Of a DNA stretch of 64,000 nucleotides, positions 34,714 through 43,516 are shown in pieces. The stretch comes from JBJMQS01 sp045802605 (lineage in GTDB: Bacteria > Planctomycetota > Planctomycetia > Gemmatales > Gemmataceae). The translations under genes and the position numbers were made by a program. The stretch spans positions 1 through 64,000 of the forward strand of contig JBJMQS010000053.1 of NCBI GenBank assembly GCA_045802605.1, in the 5' to 3' direction. The notes under the pieces are model-generated. The model was not told where the DNA came from, searched no databases, and saw only the letters and a list, made by a program, of their open reading frames with translations. Each line of letters starts with the position of its first letter. Within the stretch, counting starts at the first letter, position 1.

Positions 34714-37575
34714 CTAAACCAGCCAGAGGGGCGTCTGCCAAGCGGCCTTTAATTCATCAAGCGACGCCCAAATCAGCCAGGAGCCATTGGCACCGGCAAT
34801 GCGCAGACGGGGCTGCTGAACCGTGATCCCAATCTGCACAATCGGCAATCCACTAAACAACTCATCAAAGCGAGCGGTTTCGTACGCAGCCACTTCCACC
34901 AGCCAGCGGGTTGGAGATTCGCTGAATAACCATGTCTCATCGCCGTCGCCGGAAGTTGAGGTCAGATCGGCGCCAATTCCGCCGGCAAACGCCATCTCGG
35001 CCGCGGCAACTGCTAGTCCACCTTCGCTGAGATCGTGGCACGATTGGACGAGGCCAGCAAGAATCGCTTGATGCATCTTCTGGAAAAGAAGCAAAGCAGT
35101 TTCTGGTTCGACCCGCGGTGCCTTCCCGCCAGACCGCCCTGTGACGAGGTTGTAATGCGATCCACCAAATTCCTCTCGGGTGGCCCCAACCAGGTACAAA
35201 CGATTGCCGAGTCGTTTCAGATCCATCGATACACAGCGGCGGACATCCGGCACGATGCCCATTGCACTGATGAGCAGCGTAGCGGGAATCGCGATGTGCC
35301 GATCCCCCGATCGGTACTCGTTATTCAAACTGTCTTTGCCGCTAATAAACGGCATATTCCAAGCGATAGCGAGATCGCGGCACGCTTCACAAGCGCGGAC
35401 GAGGCGACCGAGCGTTTGCGGATCGTTGACGTCGCCCCAACAAAAGTTATCCAGAAGCGCGATTCGGGCTGGGTCGGTGCCGACGGCAACCAGATTGCGC
35501 ACCGCCTCGTCAATGGCGGCGGCCGCCATCGCGTAGTCATCAACTTCGCCATAGCGCGGATTAATCCCACAGGCGATCGCGATCCCCCGTGTGGATCCCG
35601 CGACTGGCGTAATGACGGCGGCGTCGCCAGGCCCATCTTCGTGCACGCCTACAAGCGGTTTGAGAACCGAGCCGCCCTGCACTTCATGGTCATATTGCCG
35701 AATGATCTCCTGTTTGCTGCGAACGCTTGGCGAAGCCAAGATGGCTTTCAGGGCGTCAGTCGGAGCCAGACTTTTTGGCGGACTGGACGTCGCAGGTCGG
35801 AAGTCGCGAATCGGGAACGCAGCCGTTTTTACCACTTTCGGCCGGCTGTCGTGCAGGAAGTGCATCGAAAGGTTGCCGACTTCTTGGCCCTGATAGAAAA
35901 GCTCTAATCGGCTGGTGGCTTCGAATGACCCGAGAACCGTGGCTTCAACCGCTTCGCTCTTGCAGAGTTTTTCCAACTCAGGCCAATGAGAGGGCGGAAC
36001 TGCCAATACCATCCGTTCCTGCGCCTCCGAAATCCAGATCTCCGTGTACGACAGGCCTTCGTATTTGAGTGGTGCGCGGTCGAGGTGCACCTTCGCACCC
36101 AGATCCGCGCCCATTTCGCCGACGGCCGAGCTAAATCCGCCGGCTCCGCAGTCGGTGATCGCGTGGTAGAGCCCGCGGTCCCGCGCGACGAGCAATACGT
36201 CGAGTACTTTCTTTTCGGTGATCGCGTTACCGATCTGAACCGCGCCGCCGCCCACCTCGTCTGAGTCGTGGCTCAATCCACCCGACGAAAACGTCGCACC
36301 ATGAATGCCGTCCCGCCCGGTACGGCCGCCGACGACAACGATCAGGTCGCCCGGCTGCGCTGCTTTCTTCGTACGACCCACTGGGATCAGGCCGACGGTC
36401 CCGCAAAAGACGAGTGGATTAGCGACATAGCGCTCGTCAAAGATCACCGCGCCGTTGACTGTCGGGATGCCGCAACGATTGCCATAGTCGCGAACACCGG
36501 CGACAACGCCCTGGATTACTTTGCGCGGATGAAGCACGCCGGCTGGTAACGAGGCCGCTGGAATGTCAACCGGAGCGAAGCAAAACACATCAGTGTTCGC
36601 AATCGGCTTTGCACCGAGGCCAGTGCCGAGCACGTCGCGGATGACGCCGCCTAGGCCCGTGTTGGCCCCGCCGTACGGCTCGATGGCCGAAGGGCGGTTA
36701 TGCGTTTCGACTTTGAAACAGATGTCGGACTGCTCATCGAATTTCACAACGCCCGCATTGTCCGAAAACACACTGACGCACCAGTCGTCCGCGCCGAGTT
36801 TGGCGCGCACTTGTTCGGTTGCCGCGAAGATCGTGTCTTTTAGCAAATTCTCGTACACGCGGTCGCCGCATTGAATCCGCCCTTTGAGCGTTTTGTGCGA
36901 GCAGTGTTCCGACCAAGTTTGAGCAATGGTCTCCAACTCCACGTCGGTGGGTTCGCGATCGAGTTCCCGAAAGTGCGTTTGAATTGCCCGCATCTCATCG
37001 AGCGAAAGTGCAAGCTGACCCGATTGGCTCAACGCTACTAGTTCTTTGTCGTTCAAACGTCGCAGCGCGATGGATTGCACTTTGAACTCATAAGGCGCAC
37101 CGAGAGTCAGATGATCCAGCCGGGGCCAGCCGTCGATGACTTGTTCAATGGCGTCGTTGGCTAGCACTTTGCGGTAAAGCAGAGCACGCTCGGCCTGCGG
37201 CAGTGATTTGGAAAAGTCGTAGCGTCGAAACGTGCGGACGGCCGAGACGCTGATTCCTAGATCATTCGCTGCCTCAATGACGCTGAGCGCGGCGGGATCC
37301 ATGACGCCCGGCTTGAAGAGAACGGTCGCCGTGGGGTTTGGCGCTTCTTCATCTGCCGGTGTGCGAATCACAAATGTCTCAACCAGCGGGTCGCACAGGA
37401 GTTGGTTCGCCAATCTTTCGGCGGGACGTCGCTCCAAGCGTCCCTCAAGCAAATAGCCGCGTGCGCTCGATGTGACTAACTCGCCCAATCCCCGCTGAAG
37501 AAAATCCAACTCGGTAGCGACCCGCTGGCGTTCGGTGTCTTCGCACAGCGGGCGAATCTCGATTTCCCAGAGCAT
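34714..37575 (-). CDS. purL: Phosphoribosylformylglycinamidine synthase, PurS-PurL fusion
   Basis: I use ATG 37575 (MLWEIEIRPLCEDTERQR), with GAGG upstream; the longer frame adds 67 unlike-family residues. Residues about 1-130 contain PurS-like sequence (TVLFKPGVMDPAALSVIEAANDLG). The rest is PurL: TWSEHCSHKTLKG, VETHNRPSAIEPYGGANTGLGG, GGRTGRDGIHGATFSSG, and SQSCHDLSEGGLAVAAAEM-like AIR-synthase sequence near the end. No PurQ glutaminase domain is present after it, so PurQ must be separate. The enzyme makes FGAM in purine biosynthesis. About 953 residues. Confidence 0.93.
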   Translation of the reverse strand: MLWEIEIRPLCEDTERQRVATELDFLQRGLGELVTSSARGYLLEGRLERRPAERLANQLLCDPLVETFVIRTPADEEAPNPTATVLFKPGVMDPAALSVIEAANDLGISVSAVRTFRRYDFSKSLPQAERALLYRKVLANDAIEQVIDGWPRLDHLTLGAPYEFKVQSIALRRLNDKELVALSQSGQLALSLDEMRAIQTHFRELDREPTDVELETIAQTWSEHCSHKTLKGRIQCGDRVYENLLKDTIFAATEQVRAKLGADDWCVSVFSDNAGVVKFDEQSDICFKVETHNRPSAIEPYGGANTGLGGVIRDVLGTGLGAKPIANTDVFCFAPVDIPAASLPAGVLHPRKVIQGVVAGVRDYGNRCGIPTVNGAVIFDERYVANPLVFCGTVGLIPVGRTKKAAQPGDLIVVVGGRTGRDGIHGATFSSGGLSHDSDEVGGGAVQIGNAITEKKVLDVLLVARDRGLYHAITDCGAGGFSSAVGEMGADLGAKVHLDRAPLKYEGLSYTEIWISEAQERMVLAVPPSHWPELEKLCKSEAVEATVLGSFEATSRLELFYQGQEVGNLSMHFLHDSRPKVVKTAAFPIRDFRPATSSPPKSLAPTDALKAILASPSVRSKQEIIRQYDHEVQGGSVLKPLVGVHEDGPGDAAVITPVAGSTRGIAIACGINPRYGEVDDYAMAAAAIDEAVRNLVAVGTDPARIALLDNFCWGDVNDPQTLGRLVRACEACRDLAIAWNMPFISGKDSLNNEYRSGDRHIAIPATLLISAMGIVPDVRRCVSMDLKRLGNRLYLVGATREEFGGSHYNLVTGRSGGKAPRVEPETALLLFQKMHQAILAGLVQSCHDLSEGGLAVAAAEMAFAGGIGADLTSTSGDGDETWLFSESPTRWLVEVAAYETARFDELFSGLPIVQIGITVQQPRLRIAGANGSWLIWASLDELKAAWQTPLWLV

Positions 37576-37643
37576 TGGACACCTCGGCCAGCGAAACCTA
37601 GTCAAAGAAAATCTATGAGCAGCCGGCGCGATTGGAGCGAGCG

Positions 37644-38354
37644 ATGAAAACCGAAGCGATTTCGTACCGCCACGAGAGTGTGGAGTTGGAGGGCCATCTC
37701 GCCTACGATCCGGCGAAAGGCCCGCGTCCAGTGGTGCTTGTGGTCCACGAATGGCGGGGATTGAACGATTACGCAAGGAAGCGTGCGGAGCAATTAGCTG
37801 GCCTGGGCTACGTTGGCTTCGCCATCGATATGTATGGCAAAGGGTTCTTGGCGAAAGACGCCACCGAAGCGGCCAAGCTCATGACGCCCTTCGTCAGCGA
37901 TCGCCAGCTTTGCCGGGCACGCATCACCGCGGCTTATTCAATCGCAAGGACTTTACCGCAAGTCGATGCGACGAAGATCGCGGCGATTGGATACTGCTTT
38001 GGCGGGCTCGCGGCGTTGGAACTAGCGCGGTCAGGGGCTGATCTGAAAGCCGTGGCGACATTTCACGCCAATCTCAGTTTGCCAACGCCTGCTGATGCGC
38101 GGAACATCAAAGCAAAAGTGCTCGCTTGTCACGGCGCGGATGATCCGAACGTCCCGCCGGCGCAGGTGGCCGCCTTCCAAGACGAAATGCGACAAGCCAA
38201 AGTCGATTGGCAATTCGTGGCCTACGGCAACACCGTGCACAGCTTCACTTTTCCTGGCGCGAATAGCCCGGCCAGCGGACTGATGTACAATCCGACCTCG
38301 GACACACGCTCCTGGAAGTTATTGGAATTGTTTCTAGCCGAAGCGTTCGCGTGA
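37644..38354 (+). CDS. Dienelactone hydrolase family protein
   Basis: Starts at ATG 37644 with TTGGAG upstream. The 236-residue alpha/beta hydrolase has the nucleophile motif IGYCFGG (Cys near 118), the acid in CHGADDPNVPP, and the histidine in TVHSFTFPG, the Cys-Asp-His triad of dienelactone hydrolases. VVHEWRGLNDYARKRAEQLAGLGY is the usual N-terminal oxyanion region. It hydrolyses ester or lactone bonds in the cytoplasm; substrate unknown. It diverges from purL. Confidence 0.9.
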   Translation: MKTEAISYRHESVELEGHLAYDPAKGPRPVVLVVHEWRGLNDYARKRAEQLAGLGYVGFAIDMYGKGFLAKDATEAAKLMTPFVSDRQLCRARITAAYSIARTLPQVDATKIAAIGYCFGGLAALELARSGADLKAVATFHANLSLPTPADARNIKAKVLACHGADDPNVPPAQVAAFQDEMRQAKVDWQFVAYGNTVHSFTFPGANSPASGLMYNPTSDTRSWKLLELFLAEAFA

Positions 38355-40523
38355 TTATTTTTCGTCATCCACGGCTTTTCTCAATCGATCGGCCAGAAGA
38401 GAATACCGCCGCGACGTGTCCACCTGCGAGACTGCCCGTGCAAGCGCCCGACGACTGCCGATGATTACGACCAATTGCTTGCCCCGCGTGATTCCCGTGT
38501 AGAGCAGATTGCGCTGCAACATCATGTAGTGCTGCGTGTGCAGCGGGATTACAACGACGGGGTATTCCGATCCCTGACTCTTGTGGATCGTCACCGCATA
38601 GGCGAGCATTAGCTCGTCAAGCTCGCCGAATTCGTAGTGCACGGGTCGGCCGTCGAATGACACGACAAGATCTTGCAACTCTAAGTCGATTTCGGCGACC
38701 CGCCCAATGTCGCCGTTGAAGACCTCGCGCTGGTAGTTGTTCTCGGTCTGAATCACTTTGTCGCCCACACGAAATGTCCATCCAAATCGCTGGACTTCCG
38801 GCGGGCCGGGCGGATTCAGCGCCGTTTGCAAGACGGCATTGAGATTCCGTACGCCAAGCTCCGAGCGATTCATCGGCGTCAGCACTTGCACGTTGTCGCG
38901 GGCGGCCGGGCCGAATTTCGCCGGGACGCGGTCACGGACCACGGTCACAATGCGGTCGATTATCGAACCCGGATCGCTCGCTTCGACGAAGAAGAAATCG
39001 CCGTGATTCGCCGGCGCGGAATGCGGCATATCCCCGGCGTTGACGGCATGGGCCGCCCGAACGATGTAGCTCTGTCCCGCTTGGCGGAAAATTTGAGTGA
39101 GCCGAACGACCGGCACTGAATTCGATGTGATGATGTCGCCGAGCACCATTCCCGGACCGACGGACGGCAATTGATCAACGTCACCGACAAGTACCAAGCA
39201 AGCGAACGGCGACACGGCCCGTGCCAACTGATTCATCAGCACGATGTCAACCATCGAGACTTCATCCACGACGATGAGGTCGAAGTCGAGCGGGTAATCG
39301 CGATCCCGCTTGAAACCGTTAATTCCCGGATCGAATTCGAGCAGGCGATGAATCGTTTTTGCCTCACGGTTGGTCGCTTCGCTCAGGCGTTTCGCCGCTC
39401 GCCCCGTCGGCGCGCACAAAGCGATGCGCAGTTTCTTCGCGGCAAAGATCTCGACGATGCTGCGAACGATGGTCGTTTTACCCACTCCCGGGCCACCCGT
39501 GATAACGAGTACCTTGTCTCGAAGAGCTCGCCGCACCGCGTTCTGTTGCGCCTCAGCCAGTTCGATGCCGGTTTTGGTGGCGACCCACTTCAGGGCGGCA
39601 TCGGCATCGATTCGCGGTAAAGGGTGCGTGCCGCGCGCAAGTTGCGCGAGAATCCGCGCGACACCAAGCTCGGAAAGGAACAGCGGCTTCAGGTAGAGCC
39701 AGGGCTCGTCAGCGTTCGGCTCGCGGACAACATCGCCAGCCGCGATTTCGTCTTCCACGGCCGACTGCAGCACATCACGCGGGATGTTGGTCAGGCCGGC
39801 GGTTTGCTCCAACACCCCGGTCTCGGGGAAGCCGACGTGACCTTCGCCGCTCAGTTCCTGCAGCACGAATCGCAGCGCAGCCCGAGCCCGCTGCGGCGAC
39901 TCGGCCGGGATACCAAGTTTCCCGGCCAACTCGTCGGCGGTGCGAAAACCCACGCCCCAGATATCAGTGGCGAGTCGATAAGGGTTCTCGCGAATCATCT
40001 CGACGGCATTGTCGCCATAGGTGCGGTAAACGCGAAGTGCCCGGGCGGTGCCAACGCCAAAGGATTGGAGAAACACCATGATGCCGCGGACGGCTTTTTG
40101 CTGATGCCAACTCGCGCGGATGAGCTCAATTCGTTTTGGCCCAATGCCTTTGACTTCGCTGAGAAACGTGGCCGATTCGTCAATCACTTGAAGCGTGCGA
40201 TCGCCAAAGACATCGACAATCTTCCGCGCGAAATGCGGGCCAATGCCTTTGACGAGGCCCGAGCCGAGGAATTTGACGAGACCTTCTGGACTATGGGGAG
40301 GCTTCGTATGCAGATCCGCCGCTTTGAACTGCAAGCCGTGATCCCGGTCCTGCACCCACTCGCCTGTCGCTTCGACAAATTCACCAGCATACACGCCGGG
40401 CGAAGTGCCTACGACGGTGACCTGGCCGCGTCGGCCGCTGGCGTTGACGCGCAGCACCGCATAGCCCGAGTCGGGACTGTGGAACACAACGCGATCGATG
40501 ATCCCAGAAAGCTGCTCGGGCAT
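38355..40523 (-). CDS. recD2: RecD2-like ATP-dependent DNA helicase
   Basis: The 722-residue protein has an OB-like N-terminus (GIIDRVVFHSPDSGYAVLRV), tandem helix-hairpin-helix elements (LSEVKGIGPKRIELIRA), and a SF1B helicase core with Walker A ITGGPGVGKTTIV, DLIVVDEVSMVDIVL, LVLVGDVDQLPSVG, and the C-terminal AYAVTIHKSQGSEYPVVVIPL and LLYTGITRGKQLV. This is the RecD2/TraA-type 5'-3' helicase that works without RecBC. Length is typical of RecD2. It stands alone, next to a dispersed palindrome. Confidence 0.93.
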   Translation of the reverse strand: MPEQLSGIIDRVVFHSPDSGYAVLRVNASGRRGQVTVVGTSPGVYAGEFVEATGEWVQDRDHGLQFKAADLHTKPPHSPEGLVKFLGSGLVKGIGPHFARKIVDVFGDRTLQVIDESATFLSEVKGIGPKRIELIRASWHQQKAVRGIMVFLQSFGVGTARALRVYRTYGDNAVEMIRENPYRLATDIWGVGFRTADELAGKLGIPAESPQRARAALRFVLQELSGEGHVGFPETGVLEQTAGLTNIPRDVLQSAVEDEIAAGDVVREPNADEPWLYLKPLFLSELGVARILAQLARGTHPLPRIDADAALKWVATKTGIELAEAQQNAVRRALRDKVLVITGGPGVGKTTIVRSIVEIFAAKKLRIALCAPTGRAAKRLSEATNREAKTIHRLLEFDPGINGFKRDRDYPLDFDLIVVDEVSMVDIVLMNQLARAVSPFACLVLVGDVDQLPSVGPGMVLGDIITSNSVPVVRLTQIFRQAGQSYIVRAAHAVNAGDMPHSAPANHGDFFFVEASDPGSIIDRIVTVVRDRVPAKFGPAARDNVQVLTPMNRSELGVRNLNAVLQTALNPPGPPEVQRFGWTFRVGDKVIQTENNYQREVFNGDIGRVAEIDLELQDLVVSFDGRPVHYEFGELDELMLAYAVTIHKSQGSEYPVVVIPLHTQHYMMLQRNLLYTGITRGKQLVVIIGSRRALARAVSQVDTSRRYSLLADRLRKAVDDEK

Positions 40524-40570
40524 TCAAACGATTTTAGCGAGATGCATTCGGGGACAGGAGGTACGAAGGA

Positions 40571-40657
40571 GAGTTTACCGCAGAGACGCAGAGTTCGCAG
40601 AGGAAATAACGAAAAGACGTCTTCTCCGGTTTTCCTCTGCGTCTTTGCGGTAAACTC
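40571..40657. repeat. CCGCAGAGACGCAGAG-type palindromic repeat
   Basis: GAGTTTACCGCAGAGACGCAGAG (40571-40593) is mirrored at 40631-40657 with one mismatch. It is related to 16757-16843. Here it lies between the divergent recD2 and nitrilase starts, so it is not a terminator of two converging genes. Confidence 0.65.
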
Positions 40658-40662
40658 TTCCT

Positions 40663-41511
40663 ATGCAACCAGCCAATACCTGGACTATCGCGGCCGTCCA
40701 AATGGACTGCCGGCTTGCTGACTTCGATACCAATCTGGCGAATGCCTGCCGCCATATCAACGCGGCCGCTGACCGAGGTGCCCGGCTCATCGTTTTGCCC
40801 GAGTGCGCCCTGACGGGCTACGGGTATTCAAGCCGTGCCGACGTGCTCAAGGTAGCCGATACAGTGCCTGGCCGAGCGACTGAAGAATTGCAATCTCTTT
40901 GTGCGAAACGAGACGTATTCGTTGTGGTCGGCCTCGTTGAGAAAGATGCCTCAAATTCAAAGGTTTACAACGCTTGCGTTCTCGTCGGGCCAAACGGCTT
41001 GATCGGCAGTTATCGCAAAATTCACTTGCCATGCATCGGCTTGGATCGCCATGTCGATCCGGGCGATCGGCCGTACGCTGTCTACGACATCGGCGGGTTG
41101 CGCGTCGGCTTAGCGATTTGCTTTGACGCGAGTTTCCCAGAAGCGTCGCGGGTCCTTACGCTGTTGGGGGCTGATCTCATTGCACTGCCCACGAACTGGG
41201 CCACGCCGGCACTTAAGATGGCGGAGATGGTTTGCCGCGTGCGGGCACTCGAAAATCACGTTTACTTTGTCAGTGTCAACCGCGTCGGCGATGAAGCCGG
41301 CTTTCATTACATCGGCCGGAGTTCGATCTGCCATTTCGATGGCGACTATCTAGTATCGGCCGCGCATGAACGTGAAGAGATCATCGTCGCGGCGGTGGAT
41401 CCGCAAGCCGCGCGCAACAAAAAGGTGGTGGCATGTGCAGGTGAATACGAACTGGATCGAGTAAATTGGCGCCGGCCAGAGTTCTACGAAAGTCTGACGA
41501 AAAAAGCCTGA
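40663..41511 (+). CDS. Carbon-nitrogen hydrolase (nitrilase superfamily)
   Basis: The catalytic triad is visible: Glu47 in LPECALTGYGY, Lys119 in GSYRKIHLPC and Cys153 in GLAICFDASFPE. Together with the length of 282 residues, this places the protein in the nitrilase superfamily of amidases and N-carbamoyl hydrolases. A fourth conserved Glu lies before the Lys region as usual. Substrate cannot be told from sequence alone. No signal peptide. Confidence 0.9.
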   Translation: MQPANTWTIAAVQMDCRLADFDTNLANACRHINAAADRGARLIVLPECALTGYGYSSRADVLKVADTVPGRATEELQSLCAKRDVFVVVGLVEKDASNSKVYNACVLVGPNGLIGSYRKIHLPCIGLDRHVDPGDRPYAVYDIGGLRVGLAICFDASFPEASRVLTLLGADLIALPTNWATPALKMAEMVCRVRALENHVYFVSVNRVGDEAGFHYIGRSSICHFDGDYLVSAAHEREEIIVAAVDPQAARNKKVVACAGEYELDRVNWRRPEFYESLTKKA

Positions 41512-41516
41512 GCTGG

Positions 41517-42560
41517 TCACTCATTCTTGGGGAACTCTCCCATCCACGCCGGATTGCGGGCAGTCCCATCAAAGACGATGTCGGTCTTGAATCGTTCATA
41601 CCGGCCGTCTTGGGCGACATCCGCTGTTTTCTTCAAAAGCGCTTCGACCTCGGGTTGGCTCATTGGCTTGAAAGTTCTCGCTGCTTCGAGTGCTTGCTTC
41701 AAATTGTCCATGCTCTCAATGCCGTTGATGACCACCGAGGTCGGCAAATTCATGGCGTAATGCAGGCATTCAATTGGCGTAACAGTCTTGGTCTTTAGGA
41801 TCGCGCCGCTCGCAAATGGCTTCATGCCGAGTACGCCCACACCCTGCTTCACTAGCTCCGGCACAACCCCGCGGGCGAAGCTACGGAAGTGAGCATCGAA
41901 CAAATTGAGCGGCATCTGGCAGGTGTCAAAGTGAAAGTTGTGCTTTTTCGCCGTCTCCAACATTCGCAAATGGATACTGGGATCCTTGTGCCCCGTGAAG
42001 CCAATGAACCGGATTTTGCCCGCCTTCTTGGCGGCTTCCATCGCTTCGTGCGCTCCGCCCGGCATGAAGTACCGGTCCGGATCCTCCATGCGGATGTTTT
42101 CGTGGAATTGCATCAAATCAACGTGGTCCGTTTGCAACCGTTTTAAGCTTTCATCGATTTGCTTCGCGGCGGACGCCTTGGTTCGGCCGTCAAGCTTCGT
42201 CATCAAAAAGACCTTTTGCCGATAGCCGTCGCGCAGCGCCTTGCCCATTCGAACTTCGCTATTGCCGTCGTGATAATCCCAGCAATTGTCCATGAACGTG
42301 ATGCCACTATCGATTGCTGTGCGGATGATCTTGATTGCTTCAGCTTCAGCTGGATTGCCAATGTGATACCCGCCGACTCCAAGAATGGAGACTTCCACGC
42401 CGGTCTTGCCTAGCTGGCGATACCGCATGTCGCCGCGGACCGTTTCGGCCGGCATGTCAGTCATAGCCGCACCGATGGCCCAATTGCCGGCGAGACTCGC
42501 GGCCGCCATCGCGGCTGGTGCGGTTAGCCCGACCCTTTGCAGGAACTCGCGGCGTTGCAT
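41517..42560 (-). CDS. Tat-exported aldo/keto reductase family protein
   Basis: The start ATG 42560 has GGGGGAG upstream. The N-terminus MQRREFLQRVGLTAPAAMAAASL fits a twin-arginine signal (RREFLQ). The body is an aldo/keto reductase barrel: SILGVGGYHIG, FMDNCWDYHDGNSEVRMGKALRDG with the catalytic Asp-Tyr, FLMTKLDGR with the Lys and DLMQFHEN with the His, so all four catalytic residues appear present. The C-terminal 60 residues include NGIESMDNLKQALEAA. Exported NADP-binding barrels of this kind are common in planctomycetes; how cofactor is supplied is unclear. Confidence 0.9.
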   Translation of the reverse strand: MQRREFLQRVGLTAPAAMAAASLAGNWAIGAAMTDMPAETVRGDMRYRQLGKTGVEVSILGVGGYHIGNPAEAEAIKIIRTAIDSGITFMDNCWDYHDGNSEVRMGKALRDGYRQKVFLMTKLDGRTKASAAKQIDESLKRLQTDHVDLMQFHENIRMEDPDRYFMPGGAHEAMEAAKKAGKIRFIGFTGHKDPSIHLRMLETAKKHNFHFDTCQMPLNLFDAHFRSFARGVVPELVKQGVGVLGMKPFASGAILKTKTVTPIECLHYAMNLPTSVVINGIESMDNLKQALEAARTFKPMSQPEVEALLKKTADVAQDGRYERFKTDIVFDGTARNPAWMGEFPKNE

Positions 42561-42631
42561 GGTTCCGCTCCCCCGATAGTTCGACGGGCGATAGGGGAGC
42601 AAACACTGTACCGGTGTGCGCGGATGAACGA

Positions 42632-43501
42632 CTAAATCGCGGCGGTTAGCGCGACAATTTGTTCGGCGTCCAAGACCAGATCATTGCGTGTGAACAACTG
42701 TGCAATCGCGGCTCGTTGTATTTTCAATCGCATGGCGCCAATCGCCAGCGCCCCATAACAGACGATCCCATCCCGCTCTGTTGCATTGTCAATGGGCTCG
42801 ACACCTTCAATCCCCGCCGGAGGGACAGGGTTTAAATCGATCAACAATTTCAGTCCGGTCGCACCTGAACGCAGTTTCTTTGGCAATACCATCGAACCGG
42901 CCGAGCCTGCTGCAACTACAAGTTGCGCACCCGCGATGGCAGCGGGGGCATCGGTCGCCGTGGCTGTTGAGACCGCTGAAACTTTCGCGCCAAGAATTTG
43001 ACCTCGAATAGCAGTGGCGATGAAGTCGGCACGATCGCGTTGGCGCGAGCCTAGCCGCACCTCGGCGCCCGCCCGAGCTAACAGTCGGGCCACGCGCTGC
43101 CCAGTGGCGCTCGTCCCGCCCAATACGAGTGCCGTCGTCGCACCAAGTTCCAGATGTTTGCTGGCCGCGGCGACAGTCGCTGCCGCGCTGGTGTTGGCAC
43201 GGCTCGAATCAAGCATCAACGAGACTTGGAGGCCAAGCTGGGGCTGTAACTGCTTTCGAAGTTCGCCAAACAGGATTTCGCCAGCGGACAAATCATTGCC
43301 ACCGACAAGAATTGCGGTTCCCGCGAGACCGGCGCGATCGCGGGAGAAGAGGGCCCCTTGCACCAAGTTGGCGACATGCTCGATGCGGACGCCGCCGTAA
43401 CTAAGAACTTCGTCCGCTCCTGAATCGAGTGCCACGATGCGATCGTGGAGGCTCGGCACGAGATCGGTATCTAGATGGGCGAGAATCTTGCGAGCTTCCA
43501 T
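42632..43501 (-). CDS. Methylene-tetrahydromethanopterin dehydrogenase (MtdA/MtdB type)
   Basis: The N-terminal part KILAHLDTDLVPSLHDRIVALDSGADEVLSYGGV is characteristic of the MtdA/MtdB family. The Rossmann-like half has ALVLGGTSATGQRVARLLARAGAEVRLGSRQ, an NADP-binding loop, and the family end reads VCYGALAIGAMRLKIQRAAIAQLF. These enzymes oxidise methylene-H4MPT (or H4F) in C1 transfer. Planctomycetes are known to carry H4MPT genes. Start is the second ATG (43501), after AAGGATG. The other C1 genes are not in this window. Confidence 0.85.
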   Translation of the reverse strand: MEARKILAHLDTDLVPSLHDRIVALDSGADEVLSYGGVRIEHVANLVQGALFSRDRAGLAGTAILVGGNDLSAGEILFGELRKQLQPQLGLQVSLMLDSSRANTSAAATVAAASKHLELGATTALVLGGTSATGQRVARLLARAGAEVRLGSRQRDRADFIATAIRGQILGAKVSAVSTATATDAPAAIAGAQLVVAAGSAGSMVLPKKLRSGATGLKLLIDLNPVPPAGIEGVEPIDNATERDGIVCYGALAIGAMRLKIQRAAIAQLFTRNDLVLDAEQIVALTAAI

Positions 43502-43516
43502 TATCATCCTTGTTGA

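Noticed and set aside
35035..35907. Plus-strand frame of 290 residues opposite purL
   Set aside because: It is entirely antisense to the PurL coding region, whose motifs are clear.
39624..40721. Plus-strand frame of 365 residues opposite recD2
   Set aside because: Antisense to RecD2, whose domains explain the DNA.
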